64,000 bases of DNA, from positions 2,480,001-2,544,000 of the forward strand of contig NZ_AP026442.1 of the NCBI RefSeq assembly GCF_027923705.1, written 5' to 3'. Shown here piece after piece: positions 1 to 8,508 of this stretch. The translations under genes were made by a program, and so were the position numbers. The notes under the pieces were generated by a model. It saw nothing but the letters and a program-made list of their open reading frames with translations. It made no database searches and had not been told where the DNA came from. This stretch comes from Cellulomonas sp. NTE-D12. GTDB lineage: Bacteria; Actinomycetota; Actinomycetes; Actinomycetales; Cellulomonadaceae. How positions within the stretch are numbered: position 1 is the first letter of the stretch; every line of letters starts with the position of its first letter.

Positions 1-219
1 CGCACGGATCTGGCGGCACACCTCGTAGCCGTCACGGCCGGGGAGCATCAGGTCGAGCAGCACCAGGTCCGGCTGCGTCGCACGGAAGATGCCGAGCGCC
101 TCGTCGCCGTCCTCGCAGAACGCGGGCTCGAAGCCCTCGGACCGCAGCACGATGCCGATCATCTCCGCGAGGGCGGTGTCGTCGTCGACCACCAGGACGC
201 GTCCCTTCATGGCGGTCAT
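1..219 (-). CDS. mtrA: MtrA response regulator, 5' part
   Basis: This is the N-terminal receiver domain of an OmpR-family response regulator, cut by the window edge. Read on the minus strand it begins MTAMKGRVLVVDDD and contains the phospho-acceptor loop PDLVLLDLMLPGRDGYEV, which matches actinobacterial MtrA closely. The acidic DDD cluster and the Asp of LVLLDLMLPG are the metal site and phosphorylation site. MtrA works with the kinase MtrB and lipoprotein LpqB to control cell-wall and division genes; mtrB and lpqB would lie beyond the left edge. The start could be the ATG at 219 or the one at 210. It is divergent from the MoxR operon. The family is certain; the MtrA assignment is very likely but rests on about 73 residues. 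Confidence 0.85.
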   Translation of the reverse strand, partial: MTAMKGRVLVVDDDTALAEMIGIVLRSEGFEPAFCEDGDEALGIFRATQPDLVLLDLMLPGRDGYEVCRQIRA

Positions 220-445
220 TGTCGCACCTGACCTGCTCCGATCCCCCAGAGCCGACCGGGTGGTCCGCACCTGGCAGTCCACCCGTCCGGACGGCCCCCT
301 ACGGCAGGTCCCCGTGGCACGATGAGGCGTCGGCGGCCCGACCGTCGACGTGTCCACGTGCTGCGCCGGGACCGATCTCAGCCGAGCCTCACCCGAGCAG
401 CCGGCCGCACCACCAGCTGCGCCGCCACCAGGGGAGCCCCAGCAC

Positions 446-1786
446 ATGAGCGAACCGCAGGACCCGTCCCGGCCGAGCGGCTGGGCGGCGCCCGGTGCGT
501 CCGCCGGGAAGCCGGCCGACGACCGGCCGGACAGCTGGGTCCCGGCGGATCCTCCGCCCGGCCACGCGCCGCAGCCACCCGGGTACGGGCAGCAGCCGCC
601 CGCCTACGGCCAGCAGCCACCGGCGTACGGCCAGCACCCACCGGCGTACGGCCAGCAGCCGCCCGCCTACGGCCAGCAGCCACCGGCGTACGGGCAGCAG
701 CCACCGGCGTACGGGCAGCAGCCACCGGCGTACGGGCAGCAGCCACCGGCGTACGGGCAGCAGCCACCGGCGTACGGGCAGGCCGGTTGGGGACCGACCC
801 CGTACGGCCCTCCGGGCGCCGGCGCCTGGCGTCCCCCCGCGCTGCAGCCCGGGATCATCCCGCTGCGGCCGCTCAGCCTCGGAGAGCTGCTCGACGGCGG
901 GGTCCGGGCGATCCGTGCCAACCCCGCGGTCATGTTCGGCCTCGCCGCCGTGGTGGTCACGGTCGGCGTGGTGCTCTCGGCGATCGTCACCGCGTACGTC
1001 GGCGGCCTCCTGGCCGGTCCGCTCGACTCCTTCTCGCGTCAGCTCTCGGGCCTCCCCGACGCGAGCACCACCGACCTCGGTGCGATCTCGAGCCAGCTCG
1101 GCACCGCGTTCGCGACGTTCGCCGCCCTTCCCGTCACCGCGCTGGCCACGACGATCCTCGACGGCCTCCTCGTGGTGTCGGTCAGCCGCTCGGTGCTCGG
1201 GCGGCGTGCGACCGTCGGCGAGGTCGCGCGGTCGTGGCGGGTGTGGTGGGTGATCGGGTTCACCCTGCTGATGTCCCTGGCCGTGCTCGTCGTCGGCGGC
1301 GTGCTGGCAGCGGTGATGGTGTGGGCCGGTCGGAGCCAGCAGTGGGGGTGGCTCGCGTTCGGGGCCCTGGTGGGCGGTCTGGCGTTCGCGGTCGCCGCCG
1401 TGTGGGTGAACACCCGCACGCTGCTGGTGACGCCGGCGCTGATGCTCGAGGGCAAGCCGTTCTGGCGCACCATCGCGCGGGCGTGGCGGCTGACCCGGGG
1501 CAGCTTCTGGCGGCTGTTCGGGATCGCCCTGCTGGTCGCGGTGCTCGTCTCCGTCCTGACCCAGATCATCTCGGTGCCGTTCACCCTGGTCGCCGAGGGC
1601 GTGACCGGCGGGGTGACGTCGTTCTGGGCGGTCGTGATCATCTCGGTCGGCAAGGTGATCACGCTGACCGCGGCGACCACGTACCAGGCAGCAGTCATCG
1701 CGCTGCTGTACATCGACGTGCGGATGCGGCGCGAGGCGCTGGACGTCGAGCTGGCACGCGCGGCCTCGACCGACTCCCCGGCGTGA
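446..1786 (+). CDS. Repeat-rich membrane protein (GPDPase membrane-domain/DUF7847-like)
   Basis: The protein has 446 residues. A proline/glutamine-rich N-terminal tail of about 125 residues contains nine tandem YGQQPPA heptads. It precedes a hydrophobic body with about six predicted membrane segments that begins LRPLSLGELLDGGVRAIRANP, the opening typical of the glycerophosphodiesterase membrane domain (DUF7847) proteins of actinobacteria. No catalytic GDPD domain is present, so a phosphodiesterase activity should not be assumed. I chose ATG 446 because GGGGAG lies 9 nt upstream; an in-frame start at 350 would add an atypical leader. The stop overlaps the next start as GTGA, so it heads the DUF4129-DUF4350-MoxR-DUF58 operon. 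The tail is probably cytoplasmic and disordered (inferred). Confidence 0.8.
   Translation: MSEPQDPSRPSGWAAPGASAGKPADDRPDSWVPADPPPGHAPQPPGYGQQPPAYGQQPPAYGQHPPAYGQQPPAYGQQPPAYGQQPPAYGQQPPAYGQQPPAYGQQPPAYGQAGWGPTPYGPPGAGAWRPPALQPGIIPLRPLSLGELLDGGVRAIRANPAVMFGLAAVVVTVGVVLSAIVTAYVGGLLAGPLDSFSRQLSGLPDASTTDLGAISSQLGTAFATFAALPVTALATTILDGLLVVSVSRSVLGRRATVGEVARSWRVWWVIGFTLLMSLAVLVVGGVLAAVMVWAGRSQQWGWLAFGALVGGLAFAVAAVWVNTRTLLVTPALMLEGKPFWRTIARAWRLTRGSFWRLFGIALLVAVLVSVLTQIISVPFTLVAEGVTGGVTSFWAVVIISVGKVITLTAATTYQAAVIALLYIDVRMRREALDVELARAASTDSPA
584..772 (+). repeat. Nine tandem 21-bp in-frame repeats (YGQQPPA)
   Basis: Nine contiguous 21-bp units encode YGQ(Q/H)PPA. The third unit carries CAC (His) in place of CAG. 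Four of the last units are identical at the DNA level, apart from which earlier units use GGC/GGG and CCG/CCA synonymous codons. A tenth partial unit reads YGQAGWG. The arrangement is in frame, so copy-number change would alter tail length without breaking the gene. Confidence 0.95.
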
Positions 1787-2463
1787 CCGGTGCACGGGCG
1801 GTGGCCGTCGTCGCCGCCCTCGTCGGTGCCGCGGAGCCGCCGGTCCGTCCGGACGGGCCCACGGCCCAGCGATGGGCGCGGGAGGAGCTGCTCGATCCCG
1901 TCTACCACCAGCAGCAGAGCCTGCTCAGCCGGTTCCTGACCTGGTTGGGGCACCTGTTCAGCGGGATGCACGGTGCCGCCCTGCCGCCGCGCGGCGCCCT
2001 GGTCGCGGCGGCAGTCGGGCTGGCGGTGCTCGTCGTCGCCGGCCTGTGGGTGACCGGCCCGGTGCGGCGGTCCCGACGGACCCGGCCGGAGGCCGTCCTG
2101 GCCGCCGCGGACGGGCGCACGGCGGCCGAGCTCCGGGCGGCGGCCGATGCCGCAGCCGCTGCAGGCGACTTCTCGACGGCCGTCGCCGAGCGGTTCCGCT
2201 CCCTGGCCCGCGGTCTCGAGGAGCGCGCGGTGCTCGACGAGCGGCCCGGCCGCACGGCCGACGAGGTCGCGCGCGACGCCGGCGAGGTGCTGAGCGCGGT
2301 GGCGACGGACCTGGTCCGGGCGGGGCGCCTGTTCGACGACGTCGTGTACGGCGGTCGCGCGGCCCGACGCGCCGACGACGACGAGCTGCGGGCGACCGAC
2401 GACGCGGTCCGCGCCGCCCGCCGGACGGTGTCGGTCGGCCACGCAGCCGAGGACGCCCCGTGA
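1783..2463 (+). CDS. DUF4129 domain membrane protein
   Basis: The protein has 226 residues, with one clear membrane segment near residues 65-85 (ALVAAAVGLAVLVVAGLWV) followed by a cytoplasmic region. That region has the ELRAAADAAAAAGDFSTAVAERFRSL helix pair that characterises DUF4129. The GTG start overlaps the upstream stop (GTGA), and the stop overlaps the DUF4350 start in the same way, so translational coupling is likely. In bacteria DUF4129 proteins sit beside MoxR ATPases and DUF58 proteins, and in some the domain is fused to transglutaminases. The specific role is unknown; assembly or maturation of an envelope complex is a reasonable inference. Confidence 0.85.
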   Translation: MTGARAVAVVAALVGAAEPPVRPDGPTAQRWAREELLDPVYHQQQSLLSRFLTWLGHLFSGMHGAALPPRGALVAAAVGLAVLVVAGLWVTGPVRRSRRTRPEAVLAAADGRTAAELRAAADAAAAAGDFSTAVAERFRSLARGLEERAVLDERPGRTADEVARDAGEVLSAVATDLVRAGRLFDDVVYGGRAARRADDDELRATDDAVRAARRTVSVGHAAEDAP

Positions 2464-3662
2464 CCGCGCCCGTGACCACGACCCTGGTCCCCGCCACCGG
2501 CGACGGGACGACGCCACGAAGCCGCGCAGCCCGACGCTGGCGCAGGGCCCGGGCGCCCCTGGTGGTGCTCGCCCTGCTGCTCGTCGGCGGCCTGCTCGCG
2601 GTGCTGCCCGCCCCGCGCACCTCCACCGCCCCCCTGGCGCCGGACAACCCCGGGGACACCGGCGCTCGCGCGCTGGCTCAGATCCTCACGCGCCACGGCG
2701 TGCACGTGCACTACGTCCGCACCATCGCAGCCGCGGAGAAGGCTGCGACGGCCGGCAGCACGCTCCTGGTGCTCGGTGACCTCTACCTGACGCCGGACAT
2801 GGTCGGCCGGATCGGCCGCAGCGCGGCGGACCTCGTCCTCGTCGAGACGCCGGACGTGCTCGACAGGCTGGCCCCGGGCGTCACCCCGAGCTTCGGGGGC
2901 TCGACCGCCGACGTGCGCGGCGCCGCCTGCGACGACCCGGACGCCGTCGCGGCGGGGACGATCACGGCCGCCGGGGCGGTCCGCGGCCACGGCCCGGGCG
3001 TCACGGTGTGCTTCCCCGAGTCGGGCGCCGGTGCGGGTGAGGGCGGTGCGCTCGCGGTCGTCGCCGGCGCGCGACGCGTCAGCGTCCTGACCGACGCCGG
3101 CCCTCTGACGAACCGGTCCCTCGCCGACCAGGGGAACGCGGCGCTGGCCCTGCGCCTCCTGGGGGTGCACCCCGACCTCGTCTGGTACCTCCCGTCCTCC
3201 GACGACCTCGGCATCGAGCGGAGCTCGCAGGGCGGCACCAGCCTCACCGACCTGATGCCACCGTGGCTGGTGCAGCTGGGGCTGCTCGCCGTGGCGACGG
3301 TCGCAGTGGCGGCGGTGTGGCGTGGCCGTCGGCTCGGACCCGTGGTCAGCGAGCGGCTGCCCGTCGTCGTGCGCGCCGGCGAGACGACCCGCGGGCGCGG
3401 CCGTCTGTACCGACGCGCGGGCGCGCACGCGCACGCCGCCGCCGCCCTGCGGGCAGGTGCGGCGTCCCGCTCGGCGGCCCGCCTCGGCCTGCCCCGTTCC
3501 GCCGACCGACCGGCCACCGTGGCCGCCATCTCCCGTGCCACCGGCCGGCCGGCCGCGGACGTGGAGCACCTGCTGTACGGCTCGTCACCCACCGACGACC
3601 GAGCACTGGCCATGCTGGCCCGTGAGCTGGACCACCTGGAGAGCGAGGTTCACCGATCGTGA
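2460..3662 (+). CDS. DUF4350 domain membrane protein
   Basis: The protein has 400 residues. A transmembrane helix near residues 30-48 precedes an extracytoplasmic domain beginning LAPDNPGDTGARALAQILTRHGVHV, the DUF4350 signature (a Rossmann-like fold related to GATase-type domains). A second helix near residue 265-285 (LVQLGLLAVATVAVAAVWRGRRLGPVV) leads into a basic cytoplasmic tail of about 115 residues. The GTG start overlaps the DUF4129 stop, and the stop overlaps the MoxR start. DUF4350 proteins are regular members of MoxR/DUF58 operons in actinobacteria; no enzymatic function is known. Confidence 0.85.
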   Translation: MTAPVTTTLVPATGDGTTPRSRAARRWRRARAPLVVLALLLVGGLLAVLPAPRTSTAPLAPDNPGDTGARALAQILTRHGVHVHYVRTIAAAEKAATAGSTLLVLGDLYLTPDMVGRIGRSAADLVLVETPDVLDRLAPGVTPSFGGSTADVRGAACDDPDAVAAGTITAAGAVRGHGPGVTVCFPESGAGAGEGGALAVVAGARRVSVLTDAGPLTNRSLADQGNAALALRLLGVHPDLVWYLPSSDDLGIERSSQGGTSLTDLMPPWLVQLGLLAVATVAVAAVWRGRRLGPVVSERLPVVVRAGETTRGRGRLYRRAGAHAHAAAALRAGAASRSAARLGLPRSADRPATVAAISRATGRPAADVEHLLYGSSPTDDRALAMLARELDHLESEVHRS

Positions 3663-4804
3663 GCGACGTCCTGCCGCCGTCCCCCGTGCCGCCCTCGGCC
3701 GCGCCGTACCCGGCAGCGACCGCCGGTGGTGAGGGTGCCACCGTGCCCCGACCTGCCACCGCCCCGCAGCACGGGGCGGCACCGGCGGTCGGGGCGTACC
3801 CACCCGGCCCGGCGACGGGGCTGACCGGGTCCCACGCCGCCGCCCCGAGCCCCTCCGTCGACCTGCGCGGCATGCTGGCCGCGGTGCGGGCCGAGGTCGC
3901 CAAGGCGGTGGTCGGTCAGGACGCCGCGGTGACCGGCCTGGTCATCGCGCTGCTGTGCCGGGGCCACGTGCTGCTGGAGGGCGTGCCGGGTGTCGCCAAG
4001 ACGCTGCTGGTCCGCAGCCTGTCGGCGGCCCTGGCGCTGGACACCAAGCGCGTGCAGTTCACGCCGGACCTGATGCCGGGCGACGTGACCGGATCCCTGG
4101 TGTACGACGCGCGGACCGCGGAGTTCTCGTTCCGGGCCGGGCCGGTGTTCACCAACCTCCTGCTCGCCGACGAGATCAACCGGACACCGCCGAAGACCCA
4201 GGCCTCGCTTCTCGAGGCGATGGAGGAGCGGCAGGTCTCGGTGGACGGCGCCGCGCGGCGGCTGCCCGACCCGTTCCTCGTGATCGCCACGCAGAACCCG
4301 GTGGAGTACGAGGGCACGTACCCGCTGCCCGAGGCCCAGCTGGACCGGTTCCTGCTCAAGCTGCTGCTGCCGCTGCCCGAGCGCGCCGACGAGGTGCAGG
4401 TGCTCGCCCGGCACGCCGCCGGCTTCGACCCGCGGGACCTGGCCGCCGCTGGCCTGCGGCCCGTCGCGGGCCCCGCGGAGCTCGCGGCGGCCCGCGCCGA
4501 GGTGGCCCGGGTGCAGGTGGCCCCCGAGGTGCTCGGCTACGTGGTCGACCTGTGCCGGGCGACGCGTGAGTCGCCGTCGCTGTCGCTGGGCGTCTCGCCT
4601 CGAGGTGCGACGGCGCTGCTCGCGACCTCGCGCGCGTGGGCGTGGTTGAGCGGACGGCCCTACGTGACACCGGACGACGTCAAGGCGCTCGCGCACCCCA
4701 CGCTGCGCCACCGGGTCCAGCTGCGTGCCGAGGCCGAGCTGGAGGGCGTCACCGCGGAGTCGGTGCTGGACACCGTGCTCGCCTCGGTGCCGGTCCCCCG
4801 CTGA
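3659..4804 (+). CDS. MoxR-family AAA+ ATPase
   Basis: The protein has 381 residues. A proline/alanine-rich extension of about 65 residues is followed by a complete MoxR AAA+ module. It has Walker A GVPGVAKT at 108-115, Walker B LLLADE at 166-171 and the sensor-1 region ATQNPVEYEGTYPLPEAQLD (210-229), which is diagnostic of MoxR. The C-terminal lid carries SPRGATALLATSRAWAWL. MoxR ATPases act as chaperones that help assemble or insert cofactors into partner complexes, often with VWA or DUF58 partners; the DUF58 gene follows after 9 nt. The GTG start overlaps the DUF4350 stop. The low-complexity N-terminal tail is longer than in most family members. Confidence 0.95.
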   Translation: MSDVLPPSPVPPSAAPYPAATAGGEGATVPRPATAPQHGAAPAVGAYPPGPATGLTGSHAAAPSPSVDLRGMLAAVRAEVAKAVVGQDAAVTGLVIALLCRGHVLLEGVPGVAKTLLVRSLSAALALDTKRVQFTPDLMPGDVTGSLVYDARTAEFSFRAGPVFTNLLLADEINRTPPKTQASLLEAMEERQVSVDGAARRLPDPFLVIATQNPVEYEGTYPLPEAQLDRFLLKLLLPLPERADEVQVLARHAAGFDPRDLAAAGLRPVAGPAELAAARAEVARVQVAPEVLGYVVDLCRATRESPSLSLGVSPRGATALLATSRAWAWLSGRPYVTPDDVKALAHPTLRHRVQLRAEAELEGVTAESVLDTVLASVPVPR

Positions 4805-4813
4805 GGCGGCCCG

Positions 4814-6151
4814 ATGGCGATCACGTGGCGTGCCGTGGCGCTGACCGCGCTCGGCGCCGTCCCGGTGCTGCTGCTGCCGGTCCCCGGCACGGTGCTCGCC
4901 TGGGTGGCGCTGGTCGCGGCGCTGTGCGCGGTGGACGTCGCCCTCGCGGCGTCCCCACGACGGCTGGCGGTGTCCCGGTCGGTGCCGGCGTCCGTCCGCA
5001 GGACGGAGCCGACGAGCTCGACGCTGACGATCACCAACCTCGACCGACGCAGGCTGCGAGGCCTGGTCCGGGACGCGTGGCCGCCGTCGGCGCTGTCGGC
5101 CTCGGGACCGGTCGAACCGGGCGCACCTGCCGCGCTCGGCCGACGGTCACCTCGCCACGCCCTGGACATCCCGGTGGGCGAGGCGGCCCGCGTGGTCAGC
5201 GCGCTGCGGCCCACCCGGCGGGGCGACATCCCGGCGGGTGCCGTGACGGTGCGCACCGTCGGTCCGCTCGGACTGGCCGGACGCCAGGCCTCGCTCCAGG
5301 TTCCCGGGCGGCTGCGTGTGCTTCCCGAGTTCGCCTCGCGGCGGCACCTGCCGAGCCGGCTCGCCCGGTTGCGCGAGCTGGACGGCCGCGCTGCGGTGCA
5401 GGTGCGCGGTGCCGGGACGGAGTTCGACTCGCTGCGCGAGTACGTCGTCGGAGACGACGTCCGGTCCATCGACTGGCGCGCGACCGCCCGTCGTGCCGAC
5501 GTGGTGGTGCGCACCTGGCGGCCCGAGCGGGACCGGCGGGTGCTGGTGGTCGTCGACACCTCCCGCACCAGCGCCGTGCGGGTCCTGGACGCCCCGCGGC
5601 TGGAGGCGTCGATCGAGGCGGCACTGCTGCTCACCGCGCTCGCCACGCGGGCCGGTGACCGCGTCGAGCTGCTCGCCTGGGACCGCCGGGTCCGAGCGAG
5701 CACCGCCGGGCGGACGGGCAGCCGGGTGCTGCCGGCCGTCGCGGAGTCGCTGGCCGGTGTCGAGCCTGCGCTGGTCGAGGCCGACTGGGCCGGCCTGGTG
5801 GGTCAGGTGCGCAGCCGGCTGAGCCGGCGGTCGCTGGTGGTGCTGCTCACCACCGTGGACCCCGCCGCCGTCGAGCGGGGCGTCCTCGGCGTGGCCGCCG
5901 GGCTCACGGACCGGCACGTGGTGGTGCTCGCCTCGGTCGCGGACCCGGAGGTGGACGACCTGCGGCACGGTCGCCGCAGCGCGGCCGAGGTGTTCGACGC
6001 CGCGGCGGCCGAGCGCACCGTGCTGGAGCGGGAGGCGGTGGCGCAGCGCCTGCGACGTCTCGGCGTGGAGGTGCTGGACGCGCTCCCGGACGAGCTCGCC
6101 CCGCGTCTCGCGGACACGTACCTCGCGCTCAAGGCCGCCGGCCGGCTCTGA
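4814..6151 (+). CDS. DUF58 domain protein
   Basis: The protein has 445 residues. Two hydrophobic segments at the N-terminus (residues about 7-45) anchor it in the membrane. The DUF58 core begins near residue 202 with GTEFDSLREYVVGDDVRSID and then WRATARR, the family signature. A VWA-like fold follows (VLVVVDTSRTSAV, then ALLLTALATRAGDRVELLAW). DUF58 proteins are the standard partners of MoxR ATPases. The start ATG is preceded by GAGG, and this is the last gene of the operon. The VWA metal-site motif is only partly recognisable (DTSRT). The general role, with MoxR, is inferred to be in envelope-complex assembly. Confidence 0.92.
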   Translation: MAITWRAVALTALGAVPVLLLPVPGTVLAWVALVAALCAVDVALAASPRRLAVSRSVPASVRRTEPTSSTLTITNLDRRRLRGLVRDAWPPSALSASGPVEPGAPAALGRRSPRHALDIPVGEAARVVSALRPTRRGDIPAGAVTVRTVGPLGLAGRQASLQVPGRLRVLPEFASRRHLPSRLARLRELDGRAAVQVRGAGTEFDSLREYVVGDDVRSIDWRATARRADVVVRTWRPERDRRVLVVVDTSRTSAVRVLDAPRLEASIEAALLLTALATRAGDRVELLAWDRRVRASTAGRTGSRVLPAVAESLAGVEPALVEADWAGLVGQVRSRLSRRSLVVLLTTVDPAAVERGVLGVAAGLTDRHVVVLASVADPEVDDLRHGRRSAAEVFDAAAAERTVLEREAVAQRLRRLGVEVLDALPDELAPRLADTYLALKAAGRL

Positions 6152-6177
6152 GCGCCCCCGGTGTCGGCGGCCGGCGT

Positions 6178-6183
6178 TACCGT
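6178..6183 (+). promoter_or_regulatory. -10 box of a probable leaderless promoter
   Basis: TACCGT lies exactly 6 nt before the GTG at 6190, with no Shine-Dalgarno sequence between. The same spacing recurs at other genes in this window, so transcription probably begins at the start codon itself. Confidence 0.45.
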
Positions 6184-6189
6184 CGCCGC

Positions 6190-7374
6190 GTGCCCGACGA
6201 CCAGCTCTCCCCCCGTGCGCTGGGTCGCGCGCTGCTGGCCCGTCAGCACCTGCTGGCGCGCGCACCGGCGGAGAGCGACGGAGCGGCTGCCGCGGAGCGG
6301 CTCGTCGGTCACCTCGTCGGGCTGCAGGCCCAGAACCCCACGTCGCCGTACCTCGCGCTCTGGAGCCGCCTCGAGGGCTTCGCACCGGCGCACCTGGCCG
6401 CGACCCTGGCAGACCGCCGCACGGCCCGCGTCGCCGCCATGCGCAGCACCGTCCACCTGCTCACCGCCCGGGACGCGCTGGCCCTCCCGGTGCTGACCGC
6501 CCGGACCCTCTCGCGCGAGACGCGCGGCCTGTCTGCGGCGGAGCTGGACCGGATCGCCGTCCGCGCCCGGGAGCTGCTCGAGCGCACGCCGATGCGGCCC
6601 AACCAGCTCGGTCCTGCGCTCGCACCCGAGCTGCCGCACGTCCCGCCGAACAACCTCGCCTACGCCGCTCGCTGCCTGCTGTCCCTGGTGCAGGTCACAC
6701 CGCGGGGGCAGTGGGGCGCCAGCATGGCCACCACGTGGACGACGACCGAGTCGTGGTTCGCCCCGGAGACGGTCGCGGCGGCTCCCGACGTGCAGGACCC
6801 CGACGTGCGGGCGGAGGTGGTGGGCGACCTGGTGCTGCGCTACCTCGCCGCCTTCGGGCCGGCGTCGGTCGCGGACGTGCAGGCGTGGTCCGGGTTGACG
6901 CGTCTCGCCCCGGTGGTGCAGGCACTGGGTGACCGGGTGGTGCACCTGCGCCCGCTGACGGCGTCGGCGGGACGGAACCGGACGGTGCTCCTGGACGTGC
7001 CGGACGCCCCGCGGCCCGACGAGGACACCCCGGCGCCGGTGCGACTCCTGCCCGACTTCGACAACGTGGTGCTGTCCCATGCCGACCGCACCCGCATCGT
7101 GCCCGAGGACGTCCGCCGCCGGCTGGTCACGCCGAACGGAAGCGGTCCTGGGACCGTGCTGGTGGACGGGCAGGTCGGCGGTGTCTGGCGGCTGCGTCGG
7201 GAGCGCGGCACGGCCGGTATCCGCGCACCCGGGTCGGTGACCCTGCTCGTCGAGCCGTTCGTGGCTCTGTCGCACCAGCAGCGGGACGAGCTGGACGCGG
7301 AGGCCCACGGGGTGCTCGCCCTGCTCGCCGGCGACGTCGAGGACCGTCGGGTCGAGGTCGCCGCCGCGTCGTGA
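6190..7374 (+). CDS. Winged-helix DNA-binding protein (AlkZ/HTH_42 family)
   Basis: The protein has 394 residues. The N-terminal segment RALGRALLARQHLLARA and VGHLVGLQAQNPTSPYLALW, and the later MRSTVHLLTARDALALP, are typical of the HTH_42 (formerly DUF1006) family. That family includes AlkZ, a DNA glycosylase that unhooks interstrand cross-links. The AlkZ catalytic QxQ motif corresponds to the GLQAQNP segment (Q-A-Q), so glycosylase activity is possible. The conserved C-terminal PDFDNVVLSHADRTRIV is also present. The gene is monocistronic and convergent with spoIIM. The start GTG 6190 is chosen from an upstream TACCGT box at leaderless spacing. A role in antibiotic or DNA-damage resistance is an inference from the family. 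Confidence 0.85.
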   Translation: MPDDQLSPRALGRALLARQHLLARAPAESDGAAAAERLVGHLVGLQAQNPTSPYLALWSRLEGFAPAHLAATLADRRTARVAAMRSTVHLLTARDALALPVLTARTLSRETRGLSAAELDRIAVRARELLERTPMRPNQLGPALAPELPHVPPNNLAYAARCLLSLVQVTPRGQWGASMATTWTTTESWFAPETVAAAPDVQDPDVRAEVVGDLVLRYLAAFGPASVADVQAWSGLTRLAPVVQALGDRVVHLRPLTASAGRNRTVLLDVPDAPRPDEDTPAPVRLLPDFDNVVLSHADRTRIVPEDVRRRLVTPNGSGPGTVLVDGQVGGVWRLRRERGTAGIRAPGSVTLLVEPFVALSHQQRDELDAEAHGVLALLAGDVEDRRVEVAAAS

Positions 7375-7407
7375 CGGGCGGATCCACGTGGCGGCCGCAT
7401 GCGGCGG

Positions 7408-7433
7408 CGGCGCTGGTGCCCCTGCCGGCGCCG
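7408..7433. terminator. Weak hairpin between convergent genes
   Basis: The six-base stem CGGCGC/GCGCCG has a 14-nt loop and lies between the winged-helix and spoIIM stops. It has no T tract. In DNA of this composition such a short GC stem could occur by chance. Confidence 0.22.
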
Positions 7434-7438
7434 TGCCG

Positions 7439-8428
7439 TCAGCCCGCCGTCGCCACCGCGTAGCCGGCGCGGTCCAGCTCCAGGTCACCCGTCTCGCCCG
7501 CACGTGCCGCCCGCCGACCGAGCAGCAGCACGTACACCCAGAACGCCGCGAGCGACGCGAGCCCGATGGCGATCTTCGCCGCCCACGGCAGCTGGGACCC
7601 GGTGACGAAACCCTCGATCAGGCCCGACACCGCCAGGACCCCCACCAGCCCCAGCGCCACGGTGAACAGCGCCCGGCCCTCCTCCGCCAGCGCCCGCCCA
7701 CGCGGACGGGGGCCCGGGTCGACCAGCGTCCAGAACAGGCGCAGACCGGCCGCACCGGAGACGAACACCGCGGTCAGCTCGAGCACGCCATGGGGGCTGA
7801 TCAGCTGCAGGAACATGTCCAGCCGGCCGTACGCCGCCATCAGCCCACCGGCCGCACCCACGTTCACGGCGTTGCTGAGCAGGAAGTACACCGGCACCAC
7901 GCCCGTGATCCCGGTGGCGACGCAGAGCGCCGAGATCCACGCGTTGTTGGTCCAGACCATGGCGGCGAACGTCACGCCGGGGTCGTAGTACGCAGCGAAC
8001 AGCTGGTCGACGTACTCCTTGCGGCTGGCCGGCGTCCCCATCGCGGCCAGCGCCTCCGGATGCGTGGCGACCCACACGCCGGTGACGACGCCGACCGCGA
8101 GAAACACCACCATCACGCCGACCGTCCACCACCGGATCCGGTACAGCGCGGCCGGCAGCAGCACGGTGAGGAACCGGGCGACGTCCCGCCACGCCGGCTC
8201 GTGCGTACCGGCGATCCGGGCGCGCGCCCGGCCGAGCAGCTGCGAGAGCCGGGTCACCGTCTCCGGGTCGGGAGCGGCGGACCGCAGCGTCGACAGGTCC
8301 GTGGCGGTGGCGCGGTAGAGCCGCACCAGCTCGTCCGACTCGGCGCCCGACAGTCGGCGGCGGCGCACCAGCCGGTCCAGGCGGTCCCACTCCGGCGTCC
8401 GCGCGACCACCAGGGCGTCCAGGTCCAT
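7439..8428 (-). CDS. Stage II sporulation protein M homologue (SpoIIM/DUF95)
   Basis: The protein has 329 residues with about six membrane segments. Its N-terminus, DLDALVVARTPEWDRLDRLV, and the following LYRATATDLSTLR are the usual cytoplasmic opening of actinobacterial SpoIIM/DUF95 proteins. The membrane part contains SPHGVLELTAVFVSGAAGLR, the most conserved family motif. In Bacillus SpoIIM belongs to the engulfment machinery; non-sporulating actinobacteria keep the gene next to RDD and MoxR/DUF58 genes, where its job is unknown. I took ATG 8428 because it starts the conserved region; a longer reading from 8488 adds a non-conserved leader. It is divergent from the RDD gene. Confidence 0.88.
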   Translation of the reverse strand: MDLDALVVARTPEWDRLDRLVRRRRLSGAESDELVRLYRATATDLSTLRSAAPDPETVTRLSQLLGRARARIAGTHEPAWRDVARFLTVLLPAALYRIRWWTVGVMVVFLAVGVVTGVWVATHPEALAAMGTPASRKEYVDQLFAAYYDPGVTFAAMVWTNNAWISALCVATGITGVVPVYFLLSNAVNVGAAGGLMAAYGRLDMFLQLISPHGVLELTAVFVSGAAGLRLFWTLVDPGPRPRGRALAEEGRALFTVALGLVGVLAVSGLIEGFVTGSQLPWAAKIAIGLASLAAFWVYVLLLGRRAARAGETGDLELDRAGYAVATAG

Positions 8429-8478
8429 GCCGCACAGCCTGCCATCGCGACGCCCGGCGCCGGGGCCGTCGGGCCCGA

Positions 8479-8484
8479 TAGCCT
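8479..8484 (+). promoter_or_regulatory. -10 box upstream of the RDD gene
   Basis: TAGCCT is followed 24 nt later by the GTG start, with the ribosome-binding site GAGGGAGG in between. No good -35 hexamer is visible, as is common in high-GC actinobacteria. Confidence 0.35.
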
Positions 8485-8508
8485 GCACCCGGACCTGAGG
8501 GAGGCACC

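Noticed and set aside
584..772. Possible CRISPR array because of regular short repeats
   Set aside because: Units are contiguous, have no spacers, and are an in-frame heptapeptide repeat within a gene.
7391..7404. Short palindrome GCCGCATGCGGC between convergent genes
   Set aside because: It is 12 bp with no loop and no associated feature; likely by chance in DNA of this composition.
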